Notes: generated by a model from the sequence alone, not told the origin. A stretch of 23,481 nt of DNA from GWA1-54-10 sp964349675 (GCA_964349675.1 CAYGHD010000008.1:1-23481); one strand, 5' to 3'. Shown: positions 6,403 through 15,153, counted from the stretch's first letter. Numbers and translations are program-made.

Positions 6403-8121
6403 TTATAGTATATCAACCACGCGTACGCGAGGGCCGCCACGCCAGTCAGTCTCAACGTGGCCGACCACGTCTGCCCGCACCCCTTCGGTAACTGGTTTTT
6501 GAAATGACTCCGGCGTAGAGAAAAACGCAATACCGGTAGCCCAAGCGCCGTTTTGCGAAAGCGAAACTTCTAAATGATCTTTATTTTTACCAAACACTTT
6601 GAGCCGCGATATGGTGAGGTTTGGAAATATAAAAAGCGGCTTCGTATTATCAACACCAAAGGGTGCGAGCTTTGGCAGTTGGCGGTGCGCATGGCCGACT
6701 TCAGCCAAATCAAGCCGGCGGTCAATTATCACCTCCAGCACCGGCGGCGCTTCAGTTACGAGTGACTCAAATGACTCTATGAGCTGCCGAGCGAGTTCAT
6801 GCGCTTTGTCTTCGGCAAGTGCAAAACCGCCCGATGCAGTGTGTCCACCATAGTGCGCAAACAGCTCGCCAGACAGCGCCCGCTGTGCCGCCTCCATAAT
6901 TGCAACCACACTCACCCTGCCATCAGAGCGGCACGAGCCCCGCAGCAATTCCCCGCCCTCTCTCCCCCACAAAAACACTGGCTTGCCATGCGTTTGCATA
7001 AGCGAGTTTGCCACCAGACCCAAAATACCCGGACGCCAATTCGGGCTACCCATCACGATCACTGGACTTGCGGCATCCATGTCGTTTAGCCGTTTGTTCA
7101 CCTCTTTTACGGTCGCTGCAACAATCCCCTTACGTTCATCGTTTATTGCGTTAAGCATCCGGGCATGCTCTTTTGCCTCTTCTATTGTTTGGCTGCGCAA
7201 CAACATCGCTGCACTCTCGGGCGAGCCCATGCGCGAAGCAGCGTTTATCCGCGGCGCTATCATAAACCCAATATCATCTTCAGTGAGCATGGCAGGTTTT
7301 ATCCGCATCACTGAAAGCAGTGCGGCCAAGCCCGGGCGGCGGTTGCGGCGCATCACCAACAATCCGTAGCGCGCGAGCATCCTATTTTCCCCCACCAAGG
7401 GCACCATGTCCGACATCGTGCCAAGCCCCACCAAGTCGAGCAGCCATTTTTCTTTACCCAACAAATACGCCCCTTCCGCACCATCGGCGCGCATTTTTTT
7501 GAGTACCCCTTGCACCAACTTCCACGCCACCCCAGCGCCGCAGAGTCCATCAAACGGGTACGTGCTGTCGGGGCGCTTGGGATTGATCACCGCAAACGCA
7601 GGCGGGAGATCCGCCGAAGCTTCTTGTTCAGAAATATTTTGCTTTGTTCCAACCAAGTGATGGTCGGTCACAATAACGTCTACACCCTGCTCGTTGGCAA
7701 ACGCAATAGACTCGTGCTCAGTCGTGCCTAAGTCCACCGTAATAACGAGCGTCACGCCTTCGCTTTTTAATTCTGCGATGCCGCCCACATTCAACCCATA
7801 CCCTTCTGCATGCCGATGCGGTATGTAATGTCTGACGACAAGTCCGATGTCGCGCAAAAATTCGGTCAACAGCACGCCACCCGGGATGCCGTCGCAGTCA
7901 TAGTCGCTCCACACTGCAATTTTTTCTCCCTGCGCTTTTGCAAAAAGGATCCGATCAACCGCCTTTTCCATATCAGGCAGCAAAAACGGGTCGTGCGACT
8001 CGCGGTCAAAATCAGGATCTAAAAAACGAGTGATCTCCGCTTCATCCACCATGCCACGCGCGTGGAGTAGGTCGGGAATCAAATCTTCATGCGCTCGCTC
8101 CCGTACGCGGTACTTTTTCAT
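6403..8121 (-). CDS. recJ: Single-stranded-DNA-specific exonuclease RecJ
   Basis: A 572-residue DHH-family 5'-3' exonuclease for recombination and repair. The phosphoesterase motifs are visible: DYDCDG (Asp73, Asp75, Asp77), VITVD with Asp130, and the DHH motif TDHH at 152-155. The DHHA1 part carries GRVSVVAIMEA (about 395-405) and HYGGHTASGGFAL, the latter in the usual G-G-H-x-x-A-x-G form. The C-terminal OB-type domain (about 460-572) includes PFGVDNTKPLF. Motif I reads DYDCDGIPGG rather than the common DYDVDGITG. A TATACT box (8134-8129) ends 7 nt before the ATG with no Shine-Dalgarno, which suggests a leaderless mRNA. The S51-like peptidase gene follows after 20 bases. Confidence 0.95.
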   Translation of the reverse strand: MKKYRVRERAHEDLIPDLLHARGMVDEAEITRFLDPDFDRESHDPFLLPDMEKAVDRILFAKAQGEKIAVWSDYDCDGIPGGVLLTEFLRDIGLVVRHYIPHRHAEGYGLNVGGIAELKSEGVTLVITVDLGTTEHESIAFANEQGVDVIVTDHHLVGTKQNISEQEASADLPPAFAVINPKRPDSTYPFDGLCGAGVAWKLVQGVLKKMRADGAEGAYLLGKEKWLLDLVGLGTMSDMVPLVGENRMLARYGLLVMRRNRRPGLAALLSVMRIKPAMLTEDDIGFMIAPRINAASRMGSPESAAMLLRSQTIEEAKEHARMLNAINDERKGIVAATVKEVNKRLNDMDAASPVIVMGSPNWRPGILGLVANSLMQTHGKPVFLWGREGGELLRGSCRSDGRVSVVAIMEAAQRALSGELFAHYGGHTASGGFALAEDKAHELARQLIESFESLVTEAPPVLEVIIDRRLDLAEVGHAHRQLPKLAPFGVDNTKPLFIFPNLTISRLKVFGKNKDHLEVSLSQNGAWATGIAFFSTPESFQKPVTEGVRADVVGHVETDWRGGPRVRVVDIL

Positions 8122-8128
8122 CAGATTT

Positions 8129-8134
8129 AGTATA
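8129..8134 (-). promoter_or_regulatory. -10 box of recJ, leaderless position
   Basis: TATACT on the minus strand ends 7 nt before the recJ ATG at 8121, so transcription should start at or next to the A of the ATG. No convincing -35 is seen 16-18 bases upstream. Confidence 0.55.
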
Positions 8135-8206
8135 CTGTAAGCGAAGCGAAAGTCCTTAGAGCTTCATAAAAGTTCCTTCAAAAAACCTTTAGCCCCATTT
8201 TTCAAC

Positions 8207-8221
8207 AGCCGCTTCGCGGCT
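8207..8221. other. Short perfect hairpin between recJ and the HIT gene
   Basis: AGCCGC and GCGGCT flank a TTC loop. It lies in the 166-base gap between two divergent leaderless promoters, so it is not at the end of any visible gene. It could be an operator or a chance palindrome. The rest of the gap is AT-rich and I see no gene in it. Confidence 0.3.
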
Positions 8222-8251
8222 AAGAAAAACGGCACGCCCCCGCCTAGGTTT

Positions 8252-8280
8252 TTCTTAGAAACTTTTACTGCGCATATAAT
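8252..8280 (+). promoter_or_regulatory. Leaderless promoter of the HIT protein gene
   Basis: A perfect TATAAT (8275-8280) lies 7 nt before the ATG at 8288. The hexamer 17 bases upstream is TTCTTA (8252-8257), a weak -35. This is the best consensus -10 in the window, and its position leaves no room for a leader. Confidence 0.65.
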
Positions 8281-8287
8281 ATTATCT

Positions 8288-8620
8288 ATGGAAAACTGTA
8301 TTTTTTGCAACATAGCAGCCGGCAAAATACCTGCCGACAAAGTGTACGAAGACGACGCCGTCGTCGCCTTCTTGGATATTAACCCCAAAGCACCAGGGCA
8401 CACACTGCTCATACCTAAAGCACACTACCAATGGTTTCAGGATTTGCCCGACGATTTATATACCAGTCTTTTCCACGCTGCCAAACAAATCGCACAGGAT
8501 ATAAAAATTAAAAACAACGCCGATTATGTGCGCCTCGGGATTGTAGGCACCGATGTGCCGCACGCGCACATACACCTTGTACCGCAGAAGTTGAGTGATA
8601 AAAAAGTCCAGGGGCTGTAA
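8288..8620 (+). CDS. HIT family nucleotide-binding protein
   Basis: A 110-residue histidine-triad protein. The triad motif HAHIHLVP spans residues 92-99 (His92, His94, His96), the N-terminal CIFC (Cys4, Cys7) is half of the zinc site of the HinT/FHIT-like branch, and FLDINPKAPGHTLLIPKAH is the typical substrate-strand region. Relatives hydrolyse nucleoside phosphoramidates or dinucleoside polyphosphates; the natural substrate here is not evident. The ATG at 8288 is fixed by the CIFC motif and by the TATAAT 7 nt upstream. It converges on pgk with a 26-base gap that holds only a weak 4-bp hairpin. Confidence 0.95.
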   Translation: MENCIFCNIAAGKIPADKVYEDDAVVAFLDINPKAPGHTLLIPKAHYQWFQDLPDDLYTSLFHAAKQIAQDIKIKNNADYVRLGIVGTDVPHAHIHLVPQKLSDKKVQGL

Positions 8621-8646
8621 AAGGTTGGGAGCCTGACTCTCCGGAG

Positions 8647-9729
8647 CTATTGTTTAAGTGCCTCGATAGCTGGCAGTGTGCCGTCAGCCAAAAATTGCAG
8701 CATCGCTCCTCCACCCATCGATACAAAAATCCGCTCTGAAGAGAATTCTTGCGTCTGAAGCGCCGCAACAGTATCTCCCCCACCCACCACAGCCCGCGCT
8801 GCGCTTTTTGCGAGCGCCTGCGCAAGTGCCAACGTGCCCGTGTTGTATCCCTCTTCATACACGCCCACAGGGCCGTTCCACAGTACAAACGGCGCCGCAG
8901 CAATTTTTGCACTCCACTCCTCAATGGTTTTGGGGCCGATATCAACCGCGCGCTCATTTGCACGGATATCATTGGGCAACAGCATGCGCTCGGTATGTTG
9001 CCCAAGCTCGACCACAGTAATGTCTCCCGGCAAAAAAATACGCTCATCGAGTGCCAAATCCATCGGCACTGGTTGGTCAGAGACAACAGAAGCACCAAAC
9101 GGGAAGCCGCGCGCTTTATATAAGTCGTTTGCAAGTGCGCCTCCCAACAACAACGCTTCATACCCTTGCAACAATCGCTGAAAAAGCGGTAGTTTTGTTT
9201 CAAACTTTGCTCCGCCGATAATCGCAAGAGACCCTTTTGGGGGTGTAAGCGCTTGCTCTAGGTGCGCAATTTCATCCAGCATATGCAACCCGGCAGCATG
9301 CGGCAAAAGTTTTGGCACACCAACCATCGACGCATGCTCGCGGTGCGCGTTTGAAAAAGCATCATTGATATACACATCCCCCAGTGTTGCCAATTCTTGA
9401 GCGAACGCCGGGTCGTTTGCCTCTTCTCGCGGATCAAAGCGCAGATTTTCGTGCAACACTACCGACACTGGGACACCAAGCTCGCGCAAGCGTTTTTCTA
9501 CCGGCAACACAGACAAAGATTGGTCTACTCCTTTGGGGCGGCCAATATGCGTGAGCAGCATAATCTCTGCCGCGCCGCGTTCAAGCAGCAGCTGTATCGT
9601 CGGGAGCGCCGCGCGGATACGTGCATCGTCAACTACAACACCATCCGTAATGGGCACATTAAAATCTACACGCACGAGTACTCGCTTTCCTGACACCTCC
9701 ACATCTCGCACGCTTGGCATGTTCTGCAT
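8647..9729 (-). CDS. pgk: Phosphoglycerate kinase
   Basis: It transfers phosphate between 1,3-bisphosphoglycerate and ADP in lower glycolysis. Family blocks in order are GKRVLVRVDFNVP near residue 14, LLTHIGRPKG, NDAFSNAHREHAS (substrate arginine/histidine region), GGAKFETKLPL, VLWNGPVGVYE and the nucleotide loop GGGDTVAAL near 330. At 360 residues it is about 30-40 shorter than usual, trimmed in loops rather than at a domain end. The ATG at 9729 is used because TATATC lies 7 nt upstream; a second ATG three codons later (MPSVRD) is also possible. It follows tpiA by 18 bases on the same strand, giving a two-step glycolytic unit. Confidence 0.96.
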   Translation of the reverse strand: MQNMPSVRDVEVSGKRVLVRVDFNVPITDGVVVDDARIRAALPTIQLLLERGAAEIMLLTHIGRPKGVDQSLSVLPVEKRLRELGVPVSVVLHENLRFDPREEANDPAFAQELATLGDVYINDAFSNAHREHASMVGVPKLLPHAAGLHMLDEIAHLEQALTPPKGSLAIIGGAKFETKLPLFQRLLQGYEALLLGGALANDLYKARGFPFGASVVSDQPVPMDLALDERIFLPGDITVVELGQHTERMLLPNDIRANERAVDIGPKTIEEWSAKIAAAPFVLWNGPVGVYEEGYNTGTLALAQALAKSAARAVVGGGDTVAALQTQEFSSERIFVSMGGGAMLQFLADGTLPAIEALKQ

Positions 9730-9747
9730 ATGTATGGATATAAAGAA

Positions 9748-10536
9748 TTATCGAGTAGTACCGCGCGTTTTTGTTTTTGCTATTTTTTTGCACGCAATGA
9801 TGAGCTCCGTGAACGACTCAGCCTTGGTGCTTGCCCGCCCGACCAAAAAACCAGCAACACCGCTCTCAAGCAGCTCTGGCGCGTTCGTCGCTTCTACTGA
9901 ACCACCATAGAGAATAGGCACGCTCGCTGCCGCCGCTCGGCCAAACAAATCTGTAAGTTGTTTGCGGATAAAAATAACCATCTCCTGCAGCTCGGTCACG
10001 TTAATCGCCTCATCAGCACGCTTCCCTATCGCCCACACCGGCTCATATGCAATAACGAGTTTTGTTGCACCGCCAACTCCACGTGGACGCAGCGCAGTCT
10101 CTAACTGCTCGGCGATTACCGCAAAGTGCGCGCCACCCGGGTCGCGCTCGGACTCACCCACGCACAAGAGCGCTGTAAGCCCTGCGCTCTGCACCGCATC
10201 AAGCGCTGCGGCTATCATTGCGTCAGTTTCTGCATCAAAACGTCGACGCTCCGAATGCCCGACAATCACGGTGGACACTTTTTGCGCTTTAAGCATCCGC
10301 GCCGTCACCGCACCGGTATGCGGCTCATCTACTGCAACCGTTTGCGCTGCAAGCCCAATCGGAGACGCGGCGCACACCGCCCCAACAACAGACAGATGGG
10401 TAAATGCTGGCGCAACCACAACAGAGGCGTGCGTAAAAAGGCGCGCCTTGCGGCGGATAGCGGTTGCAAGTTTTTTTGCATCCTCTGCTTTTTCAATATA
10501 CGTCTTCCAATTTCCAACAATGAGGGGTTTCTTCAT
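9748..10536 (-). CDS. tpiA: Triosephosphate isomerase
   Basis: It interconverts dihydroxyacetone phosphate and glyceraldehyde 3-phosphate. The active-site set is complete: GNWK with Asn9 and Lys11, GHSERR with His94 and Glu96, AYEPVWAIG with Glu165, and the phosphate loop YGGSV. The 262-residue length is normal. It starts 18 bases after the pilB-like stop codon and 18 bases before pgk. A TATAGT box (10548-10543) ends 6 nt before the ATG, so it probably also has its own leaderless promoter inside the tight junction with the pilB-like gene. Confidence 0.97.
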   Translation of the reverse strand: MKKPLIVGNWKTYIEKAEDAKKLATAIRRKARLFTHASVVVAPAFTHLSVVGAVCAASPIGLAAQTVAVDEPHTGAVTARMLKAQKVSTVIVGHSERRRFDAETDAMIAAALDAVQSAGLTALLCVGESERDPGGAHFAVIAEQLETALRPRGVGGATKLVIAYEPVWAIGKRADEAINVTELQEMVIFIRKQLTDLFGRAAAASVPILYGGSVEATNAPELLESGVAGFLVGRASTKAESFTELIIACKKIAKTKTRGTTR

Positions 10537-10542
10537 GCATAA

Positions 10543-10548
10543 ACTATA
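10543..10548 (-). promoter_or_regulatory. -10 box of tpiA, leaderless position
   Basis: TATAGT on the minus strand ends 6 nt before the tpiA ATG (10536), directly after the pilB-like stop codon. It would let glycolytic genes be expressed independently of the pilus ATPase. Confidence 0.5.
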
Positions 10549-10554
10549 CCGCCT

Positions 10555-12309
10555 CTATTCCTTGGCGGCCAGCGTGAGCACCTCTTCAATACTGGTGAGT
10601 CCTTGCGCGGCTTTGTAGAGCCCTTCTTCCACAAACGTGAGCATCCCCTCCTCTTTTGCCTGAAGCGCCATGTCCGGAGACGCGGCGCGGATATGGTCTT
10701 TCATGGTAAGTGACACAGGCAGCACTTCTTGAAGCCCAATAAAACCGCTGTAGCCGCCCCGGCAGAGCGAGCACGATTCTGCACGGAAAAAGGAAACATC
10801 TTTCCATAACGCCTCTTCCATATAGTGCCCATCAGCTTTGAGCGCCTGGAGCACTGCGCCCAAGTCGGCGTTTGCCTCAAGACGATTTGCCTCTATGCGG
10901 GCAAGTCGATGCGGGTCGTGATTGACACACAGTCGCCGCAGCAAGCGAGTCCCGATGGACGCTTTGAGCGCCGAGGCGAGCATAAACGGCGACACGTCAA
11001 ACGCGAGCAATTTTTCAATACCCTCTGTTGCAGAAGCCGCTTCAATGCCCGCAAGCACCAGCACCCCGCGGTTTGCCGCCTCTACCACCAAAGCAGCGGT
11101 CTCTCGGTCGTTGATTGAATAAACCATGACCACATCTGGGTCTTGGCGCAACAGCGCACGCAAACCGCTCGCCGTGGTAAGCCCCGCTTCGGGCGCTATT
11201 TGTGTCTGAGCAGCAAATGGAAATTCTACCTCTACGCTATCTTCAATCGTTGCAACGCTGCGGCGCAAACCGCCAAAATAGTCGAGCAGCGTATACAACA
11301 GTGTGGTTTTGCCGCTGTGGGGCTGCCCCGCGACCAAAATAATCCCAGACTGCTGTGCAAGCGCTTTATGCATCTGTTCTAAACCGCTCCCATGCAAGCC
11401 CACCGACTCGAGCGAAAAACCTTTTTTGCCGGTACGGTCGTGCGCAATGTGCACTACCACCTTTTCAGATACCACCCCGGCGTTTATAAACGGCATCGAC
11501 GACACCCTCAGCGCCACGCGCTCGCTGCCCACCTCGACCCGAAAACGCCCCTCTTGCGGCACCGTTGCCGTGAGCGACAACTGCGCTAAAAATTTAAACC
11601 GGAGCAACACGCTTTGCGCAGCAGCCAGCGGCAGCGTCATTGCATCATAGAGTGTTTTGCCGATACGATATTGCACCAACAAACCACTTCCCTGCGGGCT
11701 CGTGCGCAAATGGATAGCGTGTGCGGACTGGTAGAGTGCGTGGCCAATAAGCGCGTCAACCACATGCGCCACAGACACCCGCTCTGCTGCATGCAAAAGC
11801 TCTTTTTGTGTTGTCCCCTGCGGCGGCAGCACTGCAGCAGCCTCTCGCGCAAGCCGCTCACCAAAGTTTGTCTTTAAGTGTTTTTGATACTGGAGCAACA
11901 TCCCCATCATCGACGCACGGTCGGTCAGACGTGGAATTACCGTGTAGGTTGCGATGGCAGGGAGCGCATCAAGCTCTTCAAGCGTCGCCAAGTCGAGCAA
12001 CGCCACTTCAAGCACAGTACCCTGCAGCCGCATTCCAACAGCATTATGGGCGCGGGCAAACGGCTCTGGGATAATCGCCAGCGCATCAAGCGCCACCGAT
12101 GCTGGGGTCAGCGCGACAAACGGGATACCAAGACCTTTTGCCATCACGCGACGCACCTCATCCTCACTCAACATGCCAGCATCAATTAAGATGCGTGAAA
12201 GTGGCAGACCAGACTCTTCGGCACGGACCCGCACACCCGCCAACTGCGAGCGCGTTACCAACCCAGAATCAAGTAAAAACTCACTGAGGAGCGTTTCATC
12301 AGCGTACAT
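10555..12309 (-). CDS. Type IV pilus assembly ATPase PilB/GspE family, with degenerate catalytic motifs
   Basis: A secretion-type AAA-like ATPase related to PilB/GspE. Numbering is from the next upstream ATG at 12330. An MshEN-like N-terminal domain (about 10-135) precedes the ATPase core. Walker A is GQPHSGKTT (335-343), complete at GKTT. Walker B reads DPDVVMVYSINDRETA (397-412), where PilB proteins have GEIRD, so the catalytic Glu is replaced by Ser405. The His box S-T-L-H-T-N-D is replaced by AGIEAAS (427-433). The zinc site is Cys468-x-x-His471 with Cys520-x-x-Cys523 instead of four Cys. The start at 12309 is chosen because TATACT lies inside the longer version. It is probably an impaired or regulatory paralogue. 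The surface-protein gene is upstream, and tpiA and pgk are downstream. Confidence 0.9.
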   Translation of the reverse strand: MYADETLLSEFLLDSGLVTRSQLAGVRVRAEESGLPLSRILIDAGMLSEDEVRRVMAKGLGIPFVALTPASVALDALAIIPEPFARAHNAVGMRLQGTVLEVALLDLATLEELDALPAIATYTVIPRLTDRASMMGMLLQYQKHLKTNFGERLAREAAAVLPPQGTTQKELLHAAERVSVAHVVDALIGHALYQSAHAIHLRTSPQGSGLLVQYRIGKTLYDAMTLPLAAAQSVLLRFKFLAQLSLTATVPQEGRFRVEVGSERVALRVSSMPFINAGVVSEKVVVHIAHDRTGKKGFSLESVGLHGSGLEQMHKALAQQSGIILVAGQPHSGKTTLLYTLLDYFGGLRRSVATIEDSVEVEFPFAAQTQIAPEAGLTTASGLRALLRQDPDVVMVYSINDRETAALVVEAANRGVLVLAGIEAASATEGIEKLLAFDVSPFMLASALKASIGTRLLRRLCVNHDPHRLARIEANRLEANADLGAVLQALKADGHYMEEALWKDVSFFRAESCSLCRGGYSGFIGLQEVLPVSLTMKDHIRAASPDMALQAKEEGMLTFVEEGLYKAAQGLTSIEEVLTLAAKE

Positions 12310-12318
12310 TACTTCTGT

Positions 12319-12338
12319 AGTATAGCGCACGAGTGCGC
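12319..12338 (-). promoter_or_regulatory. -10 box and abutting palindromic operator candidate of the pilB-like gene
   Basis: TATACT (12324-12319) lies 9 nt before the ATG at 12309. Immediately upstream is a perfect inverted repeat, GCGCAC-GA-GTGCGC (12325-12338), covering the promoter spacer. A protein bound there would block RNA polymerase. Confidence 0.5.
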
Positions 12339-12339
12339 A

Positions 12340-12356
12340 TTTTTGCGTTGCAAAAA
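12340..12356. repeat. Inverted repeat between the surface-protein gene and the pilB-like gene
   Basis: TTTTTGC (12340-12346) and GCAAAAA (12350-12356) flank a 3-base spacer. It lies 4 bases after the surface-protein stop codon and beside the GCGCAC palindrome, in the -35 zone of the pilB-like promoter. It lacks the GC stem plus T tract of a terminator, so an operator role is as likely. Confidence 0.35.
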
Positions 12357-12360
12357 CTGT

Positions 12361-15153
12361 TTATCGCTCGATAAATACGGGGATAGCGGTGACGGTTGCG
12401 CTTACTGATCTATTTTTGCCATCGCTCTGCGCTTTGCAGGTAAGGGTGTAGGTGCTTTGCCCACTCACGTTGGTTGTTGTTTTTTTAGGAGTGCCCGATG
12501 TACCCACGTTGCCACCACCCGTCGCAGTCTGTGACTCAGAGACATCGGGCCCCGTGAGCGTACAGGAGGTCACATTTTTTGCATACCAGTTTAGGTCTAC
12601 CGGGTTACCCTCGCGCACACGCGTAGCGCTTGGCACCAGCGACAAAACCGGCTCTGGGTAGCACGTGATTGTCTTAGGACTGAAGTTTAACTCAGTGTTG
12701 TTTCCGTACGAGTTGTTGTTTATCGCATAAATATGCACCACTTGCGCAGTACCTGTTTTGAGCGCTGACGGAGTAGGCACATTAAACCCGTGCGTGCCCG
12801 TGACGCCCTGGTTTGTGTTTACATCACTGCGTAGCTGGTTGGTAGTGTAGCTGCCAATAAAGCTGGTGCCGCTGTATACATGCACGTTTATCGCCGCTGT
12901 TTCAACATCAGGGTCAATAGCCCACCCTGTAAGCGTGGTGCACGAGTCTGTTGGGGATGAGTCAAAATAGCCATAGGGAGCGCGGTCTGCAGGGCAAAGC
13001 GAGTCTGATGGCGCCGAAACCGAGCAATTGCAGGCAGAGTCGATCACCCCAGTGTTCGACATGCCGCACTTATTTGTTGCGGTACAAGTATCCCCCGCGT
13101 CTGCACAGAGCGACGTTACGTTAATGTTTGTCCATCCGCCGCAGTTGTTTGTCTCATCCGACTCAGGAATCTCGCCGTTTGGATTGCCGTTGGTGCCATT
13201 ACTGTCTGCTTTGTCGGCGCACACTCGCATCGCATACTCGCTGGTATTGTCAGGGAAGGTGTATGTTTGCAAAACAGTACCATATGCACCGGTCCCCAAC
13301 GCGCCAAGGCTTATCGATGGAAGGTCAGTTATCGTCTCTGTCGTTGCAGCGCGCGCAGTAGTAATCAACCATCCCAAAAACCCACCAGGCGCGGCTGCAA
13401 CGATTGTGGTTTTGCGTACTTGGAAGAAGTTTTTAAACCCAATATTTGTGGAGCCGTTGCCCGTGTTGGTGACCCGAGCCGAAAATGTGGTAGGCACCCC
13501 AACTACTGCAGAGGTTGGGGTGATGCCCGACACCGTCAAATCGGCTTTTGTGTCACAGACAACAGAGCGTGGGCTCTGCGTAAGCTGTTTTGTTTTGCCG
13601 CTTGCTGGGTCAACTGCATAAATATTTATCCAATGTGTCTTACCATCTTTTATGCTGGCCGGAGTGGGAATAGAAAATCGGTGTGACCCGCTTGGAGCAC
13701 CCAGAAGGGTATTTAGGTTCGCATCATATACATTGGTGCTGTAGGTGCCCAGAAGGCTCGACGCAGAAACCCCGTTTTGAGTGACCGTGTCCCACACCCG
13801 CACATTTATAGCCGTTGTTGGCACATCTGCGTCATATGCCCACCCGGTCATGGCCGAACAAGAGAGTGCGTCAAAATATCCATTCGTCTCATGGGCATTT
13901 GTTGTCGTATTTTCACACTTAAAGCTGGTGCCCGCAGCTTTGGTGTAGTCAACCGGGTCGCCAGAGTGCACCCATGCACTGTACTGCACGCCAGCCACCA
14001 CAGGAAAATTTGCTACACCGGTACCATATGGCCAACGGTCGGTGTAACAAGTGCCTCCGTTTTCCGATGTCCACTTCCAATTTATTGATGAGCAGACACT
14101 TTGTGCTATTGGCGCAACGCGCGGATAGTACACGGTTGCGCCCGGTGCAGCTGGCCAAGTAAGCGTGGCGCTGGTGCCCGAGTTGCAGTATGCACCCATG
14201 CTAACAGGGGCTGGCGGGTAGCCTTGCGTATTTACCATCGCATTTGCGCTTGCATACACATCGCTCGTGCTAAATCCGGTGCCGTGGTTGTATACGCCAA
14301 ACACGTGGTTGCCTGGGAGCGACGTGGCAATAGTGAGCGACCCGTTTGCCGCCTTGCTTGCATAGGTAAGCCCGGTGTTTGTACCATCTGGACGCAGCAT
14401 AATAATGTCTACCAAACCGCTGTTTGTGTTGTTTGATGTCCAAGAAATAGTCATGTTGCACGTGCCGCCTCCTGCAGGGAGCGTACATCCGCTTGCAACC
14501 GCGTTAATTACGGGAGTGGCCGGTAGGCTACAGTTGCCGGGATTATCTGCGCCATTTACATCTATTGTCTTTGTTTGGGCAAGCACATACTGGCCATCAG
14601 GTATCATCCCGCCGTTTGTGCTCCAGTCGATAAGCGGAAAATACTCGCGCGACCACTGCCAGCTGTTGTCGCCGGGGATAATCCCATTTGCCTTCATCTC
14701 CAGCGAAATGGTTTGCACGCCGCTTAAATTGCTAAAGCTGCTGCCGCTGTTGACGCACCCGGCAACCTGGCTGGTGCCGCCCACAGACACCCGCGACCCA
14801 CCGCAAAGCGTCACACCGTCTGAATAAAGGGGGTACGTATTGTGTAAGTTATATGAAACAATGACTGCTTTTGAGTTGTTGAGACAGGTAGGCGATGAAA
14901 CAATGATATCGAGCGGTGTACCTGGCACAGGGTTATAGCCGCTGAGATCAGCAGGGGTACCATCGTTAACGTCGCCAACACCGCCAGCTTCGTTTTCGGC
15001 GTCTGAACCCGCATCATCACTACCACCTTCAGCTTGAGCATGCACAGTCTGTGGATGTATATTGAGAATTGATATAGTTACAATAGAGACTAGAGAAACT
15101 ACACTAAAAAATAAAAAAGTTGATAGACTTTTTTTGATAAAAAAACTTTGCAT
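12361..15153 (-). CDS. Large secreted Cys-rich surface protein with duplicated domain and CARDB-like region
   Basis: About 930 residues, exported by an N-terminal signal or anchor segment (FFIKKSLSTFLFFSVVSLVS, ending near HAQ). Numbering is from an ATG 10 codons upstream. Residues 435-543 and 738-841 are two copies of one domain (GYFD...C...TGWAYDAD/TGWAIDPD...INV...PTP...IYA...C). Residues 548-690 resemble a CARDB adhesion-type domain (DLTVSGITPTSAVVGVPTTFSARVTN in pieces), with an odd hydrophobic insert at about 594-614 (GFLGWLITTARAA). Residues 693-730 are Cys-rich. The C-terminus (845-940) is Ig-like. Such mosaics are typical of CPR surface proteins. TATACT 6 nt before the ATG at 15153 sets the start. 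The partner is unknown; it sits directly upstream of the pilB-like gene. Confidence 0.82.
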   Translation of the reverse strand: MQSFFIKKSLSTFLFFSVVSLVSIVTISILNIHPQTVHAQAEGGSDDAGSDAENEAGGVGDVNDGTPADLSGYNPVPGTPLDIIVSSPTCLNNSKAVIVSYNLHNTYPLYSDGVTLCGGSRVSVGGTSQVAGCVNSGSSFSNLSGVQTISLEMKANGIIPGDNSWQWSREYFPLIDWSTNGGMIPDGQYVLAQTKTIDVNGADNPGNCSLPATPVINAVASGCTLPAGGGTCNMTISWTSNNTNSGLVDIIMLRPDGTNTGLTYASKAANGSLTIATSLPGNHVFGVYNHGTGFSTSDVYASANAMVNTQGYPPAPVSMGAYCNSGTSATLTWPAAPGATVYYPRVAPIAQSVCSSINWKWTSENGGTCYTDRWPYGTGVANFPVVAGVQYSAWVHSGDPVDYTKAAGTSFKCENTTTNAHETNGYFDALSCSAMTGWAYDADVPTTAINVRVWDTVTQNGVSASSLLGTYSTNVYDANLNTLLGAPSGSHRFSIPTPASIKDGKTHWINIYAVDPASGKTKQLTQSPRSVVCDTKADLTVSGITPTSAVVGVPTTFSARVTNTGNGSTNIGFKNFFQVRKTTIVAAAPGGFLGWLITTARAATTETITDLPSISLGALGTGAYGTVLQTYTFPDNTSEYAMRVCADKADSNGTNGNPNGEIPESDETNNCGGWTNINVTSLCADAGDTCTATNKCGMSNTGVIDSACNCSVSAPSDSLCPADRAPYGYFDSSPTDSCTTLTGWAIDPDVETAAINVHVYSGTSFIGSYTTNQLRSDVNTNQGVTGTHGFNVPTPSALKTGTAQVVHIYAINNNSYGNNTELNFSPKTITCYPEPVLSLVPSATRVREGNPVDLNWYAKNVTSCTLTGPDVSESQTATGGGNVGTSGTPKKTTTNVSGQSTYTLTCKAQSDGKNRSVSATVTAIPVFIER

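Noticed and set aside
8627..8642. Terminator between the HIT gene and pgk
   Set aside because: Only a 4-bp GGAG/CTCC stem, with a short TTTT 5 bases later on the minus strand; too weak to annotate.
9962..10618. 218-codon plus-strand frame
   Set aside because: It is antisense to tpiA, whose complete active-site set leaves no doubt.
10555..12309. PilB-like gene as a pseudogene
   Set aside because: The frame is full length and uninterrupted, Walker A is intact and the promoter is good; only specific catalytic residues differ.
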